Source: DATNBT01 sp964579765 (lineage in GTDB: Bacteria; Acidobacteriota; Vicinamibacteria; Vicinamibacterales; CAVVIG01). Taken from it: a stretch of 6,140 bases of DNA. Location: the NCBI GenBank assembly GCA_964579765.1, contig CAZOIK010000053.1, positions 1 through 6,140 of the forward strand, read 5' to 3'. Shown here piece after piece: positions 1-4,404 of the stretch. Positions within the stretch are counted from its first letter, which is position 1. Each line of letters starts with the position of its first letter. The position numbers were made by a program, and so were the translations under genes. The notes beneath the pieces are model-generated. The model saw only the letters and a program-made list of their open reading frames with translations, did no database searches and was not told the origin of the DNA.

Positions 1-57
1 CGAGGCCGTGGCGCCCGACGGCACACCGCTCGCGGCGAGGCTCACGGCGTCGGTGAA
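1..57 (-). pseudogene. In-frame continuation of the Ig-like repeat beyond the TGA stop
   Basis: Reading on in the same frame after TGA at 60-58 gives 19 residues beginning FTDAVSLAASG and continuing VPSGATAS to the window edge. This is the expected second half of the Ig-like repeat that starts upstream of the stop; family members typically read GF(T/S)G-x-VSL-x-x-SGLPSGA. The stop codon sits where the family glycine is expected, so one base change (GGA to TGA) would explain it. Either the gene is a recent nonsense pseudogene or the base is a sequencing or assembly error. The gene extends beyond the window to the left. Confidence 0.6.
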
Positions 58-849
58 TCAGCTCACCGCGCCCACGCTGACCGTGTACGTCGCGCTGCCG
101 CCCGCCACCACGGTGTTCGAGCTCGGGGCCGCCGAGATCGTGAAATCAGGCGACGGCGGGCCAGTCGGCACAATCTGCAGGCCGTTGATCGGCGCGCGGC
201 GCACGCCGTCCGACGCCTGTCCCGGGACCGCGCTCAGCGTGAATGCGGTCGCGGCGGCGACGCTGAACCTGACGTAGTTACCGCTCGAGCCGTTCGCCTG
301 GACGAACGACGTGTTGAAGTTCGTGTTCGCCGAATCGGTGAGGCCCGCGCTCGTCGTCTGGAGGCCGGGACCGCTGATTTGATACGTCGCCGACCGCGAC
401 GCGCGGCCGTTATCGCCGTCCGCGTAGACGTAGATGTCGTAGGCGCCGCCGGCCAGTCCCGCGACGTTCACGGTCGTCGTGTGACCGTTGATGGTGTCCA
501 GATAGCCGCGCATCAGGCGTCGATTTGCGGTGAACGTGTTGACAGGGAGATTCCATGTGTTGTCGGCGGTCCACGTGACTGTCACGCCCGTCACACCGCC
601 GGTGTCGTCGAGTACGGCGAGCGGGCTGCTGCGAGATGCGCCGGATGCGTTGTTCCAGTGTGATGTGGCGAGCACGCCGGCGCTGTCGCTCGTTGACAGC
701 GAATATCCGCTGCCGACGAAGTTGACGCCGATCGTGCCAGTCGTTGCCGCATGAACGGCATCGCGAGATGTCGATCGCACGAGTGCGATCACGAACACCA
801 CACTCACACCAATAGCGGCCCAATGTAGACGCAACCGAGATTTCGACAT
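58..849 (-). CDS. Secreted beta-rich / Ig-like repeat protein, frame interrupted by TGA
   Basis: Begins with a clear export signal: basic MSKSRLRLHW, a hydrophobic stretch at about residues 11-24, and a likely cleavage after AVHA near residue 34. Residues about 38-228 are rich in Ser, Thr, Gly and aromatic residues and look like an extracellular beta-sandwich (GVNFVG, TVTWTADNTWNL, YDIYVYADGDNG, APINGLQIV). Similar unnamed domains occur in secreted, often carbohydrate-associated proteins, so a binding role is inference. From residue 234 (PDFTISAAPSS, ATYTVSVGAVS) an Ig-like repeat common in Acidobacteriota surface proteins begins. It is cut after residue 263 by TGA at 60-58, although the same frame goes on as convincing repeat sequence. 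The visible product is therefore probably a truncated version of a much longer protein. The start at 849 puts the signal peptide at the N-terminus, but no strong Shine-Dalgarno sequence precedes it. The gene lies 143 bp after the RidA gene on the same strand and may be a separate transcription unit. Confidence 0.75.
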   Translation of the reverse strand: MSKSRLRLHWAAIGVSVVFVIALVRSTSRDAVHAATTGTIGVNFVGSGYSLSTSDSAGVLATSHWNNASGASRSSPLAVLDDTGGVTGVTVTWTADNTWNLPVNTFTANRRLMRGYLDTINGHTTTVNVAGLAGGAYDIYVYADGDNGRASRSATYQISGPGLQTTSAGLTDSANTNFNTSFVQANGSSGNYVRFSVAAATAFTLSAVPGQASDGVRRAPINGLQIVPTGPPSPDFTISAAPSSNTVVAGGSATYTVSVGAVS

Positions 850-890
850 GGCGCCGTACCATATCAGAGGCGTGCCCGTCGAAACCGTTG

Positions 891-953
891 ACTCGCGCTC
901 GATTCGGGAGAAAACAACAGACGAGTCGCGCTCGCGAAACTCGCGCTCGATTC
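891..953 (+). repeat. Pair of exact 15-bp direct repeats
   Basis: The 15-mer ACTCGCGCTCGATTC occurs exactly at 891-905 and again at 939-953, 48 bp apart, in the non-coding gap between the RidA gene and the secreted protein gene. A related partial copy, GTCGCGCTCG, lies between them at 925-934. The role is unknown. It could be a duplicated regulatory site upstream of the secreted protein gene or a remnant of local duplication. Confidence 0.5.
906..943 (-). terminator. Weak candidate intrinsic terminator after the RidA gene
   Basis: On the minus strand, about 50 bp after the RidA stop codon, CGAGT and ACTCG (plus-strand span 922-943) can pair around a GC-rich interior. A T-rich run, TCTGTTGTTTTCT, follows at 921-909. 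The stem is short and imperfect and the T run is interrupted, so this is only a weak match to a Rho-independent terminator. It is in the right place to separate the four-gene operon from the secreted Ig-like protein gene. Confidence 0.25.
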
Positions 954-992
954 CGTAATCGGTTTCGGCGAACGCGGAGTGCGTCGGAGGGA

Positions 993-1385
993 TCAGACGA
1001 TCGCGATCGCCTCGATTTCGATCAACCAGTCGGGATGCGCCAGCGAAGCAATCTCGACGAGCGTCGAGGCCGGCCCCTTCTTGCCGAGATACTCTTCGCG
1101 GATCGGCGCGAGGTCGGCGCGATAGCGCATGTCCGTCACGTACGTCGTGATCTTGACGACGTTCGCCATCGTCCCGCCCTGCGCTTCGACGAGCGCCTTG
1201 ATGGCGTCAAATGCTCCGCGCGCCTGCGCCTTGAAATCGCCACGGAAGGCCGGACTGCCGTCCTTCTCGTACGCGACCTGGCCCGACAGAAAGAGCATCG
1301 TCCCGGCGCCTGTCACTTTCACGCCCTGGCTGTAGGTCGGCGGATCGAAGACACCCGGGGCTGAGAATTTGTCGATGCTCGGCAT
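993..1385 (-). CDS. RidA/YjgF/YER057c/UK114 family protein lacking the catalytic arginine
   Basis: The 130-residue product matches the family in length and across its whole sequence: TMLFLSGQVAYEKDG (residues 29-43), EAQGGTMANVVKITTYVTDM (68-87) and the C-terminal signature LIEIEAIAIV (121-130). Canonical RidA is a cytosolic trimer that hydrolyses reactive enamine/imine intermediates such as 2-aminoacrylate, using an arginine (Arg105 in E. coli, motif PARSCVEV). Here the aligned segment is PASTLVEI (105-112), with Ser107 in the arginine position, while the late glutamate of IEIEAIA (Glu125) is kept. By family knowledge such Arg-less members usually lack the standard imine deaminase activity, so the actual role is open. 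The start at 1385 gives the standard family length and has GGAG ten bases upstream, supplied by the preceding repeat array. The frame stays open further upstream, but that extension overlaps the preceding gene. Probably the last gene of the leftward operon. Confidence 0.93.
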   Translation of the reverse strand: MPSIDKFSAPGVFDPPTYSQGVKVTGAGTMLFLSGQVAYEKDGSPAFRGDFKAQARGAFDAIKALVEAQGGTMANVVKITTYVTDMRYRADLAPIREEYLGKKGPASTLVEIASLAHPDWLIEIEAIAIV

Positions 1386-1392
1386 GGTCGTC

Positions 1393-1455
1393 AGTCTCCA
1401 GTCTCCAGTCTCCAGTCGGCCAGTCTCCAGTCGGCCAGTCTCCAGTCGGCCAGTC
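1393..1455 (-). repeat. Tandem 7/8-nt (15-bp) repeat array filling the gene junction
   Basis: In plus-strand notation the array is AGTCTCC at 1393-1399, 1400-1406 and 1407-1413, followed by alternating AGTCGGCC and AGTCTCC units to 1451, with a final AGTC at 1452-1455. From 1407 to 1451 this is three exact tandem copies of the 15-mer AGTCTCCAGTCGGCC. It occupies nearly all of the 68-bp gap between the RidA start and the stop of the upstream gene. That TGA stop (1456-1454) overlaps the edge of the array. On the coding strand the unit reads GGAGACT, and the last unit provides the Shine-Dalgarno-like GGAG of the RidA gene. There are no unique spacers, so it is not a CRISPR array. Confidence 0.95.
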
Positions 1456-2389
1456 AGCGATCGTGCGCGCGGGCGCCGCTGAGGACGTTGCGGATCGAGT
1501 AGTTGCCCTCGTGGCAGGCGTACTCGTAGATGACGTAGTCGGGCAGGTTCGTCATCGGCAGCACCGCCGTCCACGGACGCGTGTAGGTGGTCGGATCGTC
1601 GATCGTGAAACGGTAGTCCATCTTGTCCGGCGCGATGCGCGTGAAGCGCTCGGTGGCGCGCAGCGTCTCCGGCGCGACCGGAAAGCGGAACGTCGTCTGC
1701 GGACTGTAGTTCGTCGTCTCGACGACGAGCGTGCGGCCGTCCCAGTGTCCAATCGAGTTGCCGTTCCATTGACGGAGCTTCGGTCCCAGATGCGCGCGGC
1801 CGTCGAGGGGAATCGTCCTGACGTCGTGGATGTTCTCGTCGAGGATGACGACCTGCCCCGGGGACTGAAAGATCTGGTAGGTGTTGTTGTAGCCCGACGG
1901 CAGCGGCGGGACGCCGTGATAAATGATGCAGCGCTCCTGCAGCGGGCGGTCCTCGTAGGAGTCGTACTCGTGCGCAGCCTCCGCCGCCAGGGCGGCCTGG
2001 CGCCGGCGGCCTTCGGGTGTCAGCGGCGGCAGGCGCCCGTCGGGCGGGTCGATGATGAGCGACGTGCGGCCGATCGATCCGCCGCGGTCGTACCAGTACG
2101 CGTTGTAGGCGCGGGCCACGTCAACTTCGGCCGGGCCGTCGCGCCGGTCGGCGCTGGTGCGCGCCTCTTCGTTCAGCTCCGCAACTTCCGCCACGCTGAG
2201 CACTGCCTTGTTGGCCTCGTCGGCGGGCCGCTCGAGCGGCGTGATCGTCGCGTACGACCACTTGCCCGTGAGATCGGGGTCACCCCATGCGGTGGTCGTG
2301 GGCGTCCACGTCTTTTTCGAGCTCGCGCTCTGCCCTGCGAGCGACACTCCGGCGAGGGCGACAGCAGTCGTCAGGAACAAGGTGCGCAT
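1454..2389 (-). CDS. Secreted protein of an uncharacterised WDGxTLVVET / EYACHEGN family (longer paralogue)
   Basis: The 311-residue product has a signal peptide (MRTLFLTTAVALAGVSLAGQ, likely cleavage near residue 20), so it is probably periplasmic or secreted. The mature part begins with a DPDLTGKW segment (residues 38-44). Later it shows IFQSPGQVVIL (173-183), SIGHWDGRTLVVETTNY (212-228), LRATERFTRI (243-252), DPTTYTRPWT (265-274) and a C-terminal EYACHEGNYSIRNVLSGAR (289-307). This series is typical of a family seen in many copies in Acidobacteriota, for which I know no established function. It shares the whole C-terminal half with its operon neighbour at 3158-2424 but has an extra segment of about 60 residues in the N-terminal half. 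Two cysteines, Cys154 and Cys292, align with cysteines of the neighbour and could form a disulphide (inference). The start is supported by GGAG seven bases upstream, contributed by the repeat array. Confidence 0.88.
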   Translation of the reverse strand: MRTLFLTTAVALAGVSLAGQSASSKKTWTPTTTAWGDPDLTGKWSYATITPLERPADEANKAVLSVAEVAELNEEARTSADRRDGPAEVDVARAYNAYWYDRGGSIGRTSLIIDPPDGRLPPLTPEGRRRQAALAAEAAHEYDSYEDRPLQERCIIYHGVPPLPSGYNNTYQIFQSPGQVVILDENIHDVRTIPLDGRAHLGPKLRQWNGNSIGHWDGRTLVVETTNYSPQTTFRFPVAPETLRATERFTRIAPDKMDYRFTIDDPTTYTRPWTAVLPMTNLPDYVIYEYACHEGNYSIRNVLSGARAHDR

Positions 2390-2393
2390 GTTC

Positions 2394-2425
2394 AGTCTCC
2401 AGTCCCCAGTCTCCAGTCTCCAGTC
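2394..2425 (-). repeat. Second array of the same 7-nt repeat at the preceding gene junction
   Basis: In plus-strand notation the units are AGTCTCC (2394-2400), AGTCCCC (2401-2407, one mismatch), AGTCTCC (2408-2414 and 2415-2421) and a final AGTC (2422-2425). The array takes up almost the whole 34-bp gap between the two secreted-protein genes. As at 1393-1455, it begins at the stop codon of the upstream gene (TGA at 2426-2424), and its last GGAGACT unit places GGAG seven bases before the next ATG. The same repeat at two successive junctions points to a shared origin. Confidence 0.93.
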
Positions 2426-3158
2426 ACTTGACGTGTCCTTCGGCGAGATCCTTGTTGTTCTCCGTGCACGAGTACTCCATCAGCTCCCAGTCCGGGCGCA
2501 GCGTGAACGTCCGCACGTTCGTCCACGGTCTCGTATAGGTCACCGGGTCCTCGACGACGACCTCGTAGGTCAGGTGCCGCGCGTCCGTTCTCGTGAAGCG
2601 CTGCGTCAGCCGCAGCTGGTCGCTGTGCGGATGGCCGACGGTGTCGAGGTTCGTCCTGCCGTTGAAGCCCCGCGTCTCGACGACGAAGGTGTCGCCGTCC
2701 CAGCGGCCGATTGACGTGCCGATCCACGTCGGCTCGAGCTCGCGTGGCCAGGTCCGGCCGTCGGCGGGCACGACGTGGAACACGTTCCAGGCCTCGAAGA
2801 GAATCGCGACCCGCGTGGGCGCCTGGAAGATCTCGATCGGGAACGGCGAGTTCATCGACCGCGTCATGCCCTGCGGCAGACAATGCGCGGTGTAGTCGAA
2901 CGCGCCCGGATCGTAGTGTTTGAAGCGCTCGGCGCCGGCCGGCGTGAACGGCAGTTCGCCCGCGCCCCGCTGGTCGCGGAACGTCTTCGTCATGTCGGGC
3001 ACGTAGGGCCGCTCCCAGACGCCGCTGATGTCGGGCCGGCCATCGACAGTCCGCGGGATGGTGCCCGCGGCCGCGCCCGCGCGAGACTGCGCGGCCGCGC
3101 CGGCGCCCGCACACGTGAGCACGATCGCGATCGCGCCGGCGACGTCAGCGCGCGTCAT
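2424..3158 (-). CDS. Secreted protein of the same uncharacterised WDGDTFVVET / EYSCTENN family (shorter paralogue)
   Basis: The 244-residue product starts with an export signal (MTRADVAGAIAIVLTCAGAG, cleavage probably after AAA near residue 23). The mature part has RPDISGVWERPY (41-52), IFQAPTRVAIL (110-120), SIGRWDGDTFVVETRGF (149-165), LRLTQRFTRT (182-191), DPVTYTRPWT (204-213) and a C-terminal MEYSCTENNKDL (227-238). These align in order with the 311-residue neighbour, including Cys93 with Cys154 and Cys231 with Cys292, so the two are tandem paralogues. The function of the family is not established. ATG at 3158 is chosen because it gives a signal peptide at the N-terminus and overlaps the upstream stop codon as ATGA. 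No Shine-Dalgarno sequence is visible there, which fits translational coupling to the oxidoreductase gene. The open frame further upstream is a shadow of that gene. Confidence 0.88.
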   Translation of the reverse strand: MTRADVAGAIAIVLTCAGAGAAAQSRAGAAAGTIPRTVDGRPDISGVWERPYVPDMTKTFRDQRGAGELPFTPAGAERFKHYDPGAFDYTAHCLPQGMTRSMNSPFPIEIFQAPTRVAILFEAWNVFHVVPADGRTWPRELEPTWIGTSIGRWDGDTFVVETRGFNGRTNLDTVGHPHSDQLRLTQRFTRTDARHLTYEVVVEDPVTYTRPWTNVRTFTLRPDWELMEYSCTENNKDLAEGHVK

Positions 3159-4177
3159 AGCACCGACGCCGCGGGCGCCCTGAACGCCGGAATGACCTGG
3201 GCGCCGACAAGCGCCGCCGTCCGCATCGCCTCGTCGAACGTGATGTCGCCGAACGCGACGTCGCACGCGACGTAGTCGGCGCCGATCGCCTCGACCTGGG
3301 TCCTGACGAACTCGACGAATCCGCTCGCGGTGCCGACATACGACGCGCCCGCCTCGACCATCGGTCCGATCTCGGGCGGCAGCGGCAAGGTGAATTCCAT
3401 GCCGTTCTGATCCCAGAGCAACCGCATGTGGCCGAGCCAGCGTCGATACGCACGCTCCGCCGTCTGGTAGGCGGCTCGCTCGGAGTCTGCGAGCACGACG
3501 TGGCGCATCACGCCCATCGTCGGCAGCGGTCCCGTCCCGCCGAGCCTCGTCCACTCCGCCTTGTAGCGATCGATCACGGCGGCGGCGCCCGCCGTCGGCG
3601 CCAGCGTCACGATGTGCGCACGCTCGAGCGCCGCCCAGTGCGTCGTCTCGGGCGAGACGACGCCGTACCAGAGCGGCGGATGCGGGCGCTGCACCGGACG
3701 CAGCACCATCGGCACGTCGTGAAAGTGGTAGAACTCGCCGTCGAACGTCAGCGTCTCGCTCGAGAGGCCGCGCGTGATCACGCGCAGCGCTTCGGGAAAC
3801 TGCCGCGGGCCGTCGTCCGGGTTGACACCGTAGAAGCCGACTTCGATCGGCGAGACGCCGCGGCCGACGCCGAGCTCGAGGCGCCCGTTCGTCAGGTGAT
3901 CGAGCATGCAGATTTCCTCGATCAGGCGGACGGGATGGTAGAGCGGCAATGAGTACACCAGCGGGCCCAGGCGCAGGCGCGTGGTCCGCTGCGCCGCCGC
4001 GGCGAGAAAGAGACCCGGCGAGGGCGCGAGCCCGAGCGGCGTGCCGTGATGTTCCGCGAGCTGATAGGCGTAGAAGCCGAACCGGTCGTACGCCTCGACG
4101 AGCCGCAGCCGTTCCTCGAACTGCTGCGCGAGCGGGACGCCGGCGCGGTCAATGTGATCGAAGACGCCGAACTTCAT
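3155..4177 (-). CDS. LLM class (luciferase-like) flavin-dependent oxidoreductase
   Basis: A 340-residue cytosolic protein with the features of the bacterial luciferase-like monooxygenase superfamily (TIM-barrel enzymes using FMNH2 or F420). MKFGVFDHID forms the first strand. AEHHG (41-45) is the conserved active-site His motif. LRLGPLVYSLPLYHPVRLIEE (68-88) and DHLTNGRLELGVGRG (93-107) are the classic core blocks. RPVQRPHPPLWYG (160-172) is the typical late motif. The substrate cannot be read from sequence, and neither can the choice between FMN and F420. The start at 4177 is supported by GGAGG eight bases upstream and by the family-like N-terminus; the frame extends further upstream only as a shadow of the divergent gene. 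It is the first gene of the leftward operon, and its TGA overlaps the next ATG (ATGA). The partners include two exported proteins and a RidA-type protein, so it may act in a small catabolic or modification pathway (inference). Confidence 0.95.
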   Translation of the reverse strand: MKFGVFDHIDRAGVPLAQQFEERLRLVEAYDRFGFYAYQLAEHHGTPLGLAPSPGLFLAAAAQRTTRLRLGPLVYSLPLYHPVRLIEEICMLDHLTNGRLELGVGRGVSPIEVGFYGVNPDDGPRQFPEALRVITRGLSSETLTFDGEFYHFHDVPMVLRPVQRPHPPLWYGVVSPETTHWAALERAHIVTLAPTAGAAAVIDRYKAEWTRLGGTGPLPTMGVMRHVVLADSERAAYQTAERAYRRWLGHMRLLWDQNGMEFTLPLPPEIGPMVEAGASYVGTASGFVEFVRTQVEAIGADYVACDVAFGDITFDEAMRTAALVGAQVIPAFRAPAASVL

Positions 4178-4184
4178 CGCTCCG

Positions 4185-4190
4185 CCCTCC
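4185..4190 (-). promoter_or_regulatory. Shine-Dalgarno site deciding the oxidoreductase start
   Basis: On the minus strand GGAGGG lies at 4190-4185. Its GGAGG core leaves eight bases before the ATG at 4177-4175. This selects the family-like start over upstream in-frame codons. Confidence 0.75.
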
Positions 4191-4212
4191 GGCGCAGATC
4201 GGCAGACGGCGC

Positions 4213-4221
4213 ATGCTAGCA
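4213..4221 (-). promoter_or_regulatory. Possible extended -10 element for the leftward operon
   Basis: On the minus strand TGCTAGCAT (4221-4213) fits an extended -10 box (TG-n-TAGCAT, four of six matches to TATAAT). Transcription would start roughly 30 bases before the oxidoreductase ATG. There is no good -35 hexamer at 17 bp; TTGGCC in the neighbouring palindrome lies 21 bp away, which is too far for a standard promoter. The nearer palindrome (4240-4255) would lie just upstream, where a bound regulator could act on it. Confidence 0.25.
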
Positions 4222-4239
4222 GAAAAGGACGCCGCGCCG

Positions 4240-4275
4240 GGCCAACCCGTTGGCCGCACCAGCCAATGCGTTGGC
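4240..4275. promoter_or_regulatory. Two matching palindromes, candidate operator pair in the divergent promoter region
   Basis: GCCAACCCGTTGGC at 4241-4254 and GCCAATGCGTTGGC at 4262-4275 agree at 12 of 14 positions. Both have the form GCCAA-N4-TTGGC, and the first extends to a 7-bp arm (GGCCAAC/GTTGGCC, 4240-4255). Their centres are 21 bp apart, two turns of B-DNA, so two protein dimers would sit on the same face. This arrangement, in the gap between divergent genes and away from coding sequence, is typical of an operator for a homodimeric repressor or activator. No regulator gene is visible in the window, and the family of the binding protein cannot be told. Confidence 0.5.
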
Positions 4276-4309
4276 CGCCCCCGTTTTCTCGTGCGCGGCC
4301 GCCGTCGTT

Positions 4310-4319
4310 AGGAAATAAT
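4310..4319 (+). promoter_or_regulatory. AT-rich element: possible -10 box or leader ribosome binding site
   Basis: AGGAAATAAT stands out in a GC-rich gap. AATAAT (4314-4319) matches five of six bases of the -10 consensus and could serve the rightward phospholipase operon, but no recognisable -35 lies 16-18 bp upstream. AGGA (4310-4313) could instead be a Shine-Dalgarno site for the short reading frame starting at 4318. The two readings exclude each other, since transcription from this -10 would start after that ATG. Confidence 0.25.
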
Positions 4320-4404
4320 GCGCGCTTTCGACATCCGTCACAACAGCGACGCGCGTGAGCCGGCAACGACGGTTTCCGCGCGTGTCCGGGAGGCACACGT
4401 ATGA
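4318..4404 (+). CDS. Possible 28-codon leader peptide overlapping the phospholipase start
   Basis: ATG at 4318 opens a frame of 28 sense codons (starting MRAFDIRHNS, ending REAHV). Its TGA (4402-4404) overlaps the phospholipase ATG (4401-4403) as ATGA. AGGA lies four bases before the start, a short but usable spacing. The peptide is polar, with no membrane segment and no regulatory codon run. About 70 percent of its third positions are G or C, which looks lower than in the neighbouring genes. It could be a translated leader coupled to the phospholipase or a chance frame, since the phospholipase has its own good Shine-Dalgarno sequence inside it. Confidence 0.2.
   Translation: MRAFDIRHNSDAREPATTVSARVREAHV
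4388..4393 (+). promoter_or_regulatory. Strong Shine-Dalgarno site for the phospholipase
   Basis: GGGAGG lies seven bases before the ATG at 4401. This fixes the start and matches the protein's N-terminus, where the patatin fold begins almost at once. Confidence 0.8.

Noticed and set aside
58..60. Selenocysteine insertion or glycine recoding of TGA
   Set aside because: The frame context calls for glycine rather than cysteine or selenocysteine. TGA serves as the normal stop codon of every complete gene in the window, so neither selenocysteine nor an altered genetic code is supported.
857..866. Promoter -10 (TGATATGGT on the minus strand) for the secreted Ig-like protein
   Set aside because: It would start transcription almost at the ATG, and there is no convincing -35 at proper spacing.
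997..1010. 14-mer ACGATCGCGATCGC, also found at 3121-3134, as a repeat element
   Set aside because: Both copies lie inside genes and encode the same short peptide AIAIV, so shared codon use explains the match.
1393..1455. CRISPR array
   Set aside because: Units are 7-15 bp and contiguous, with no unique spacers and no cas genes nearby.
1386..1769. Upstream in-frame extension of the RidA protein through the repeat array
   Set aside because: The array happens to read open (GRLET repeated), but the extension overlaps the preceding gene in another frame, and RidA proteins are about 130 residues long, beginning at the ATG at 1385.
1463..2431. Long plus-strand open frame (322 codons) opposite the secreted protein gene
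   Set aside because: Arginine- and valine-rich low-complexity translation, antisense to a gene with a signal peptide and conserved motifs.
993..4177. A rut pyrimidine-degradation operon
   Set aside because: Only the broad pairing of a luciferase-like enzyme and a RidA-family protein is shared. No other rut genes are present, and the RidA protein has the LIEIEAIAIV ending of general RidA proteins instead of the RutC-type ending.
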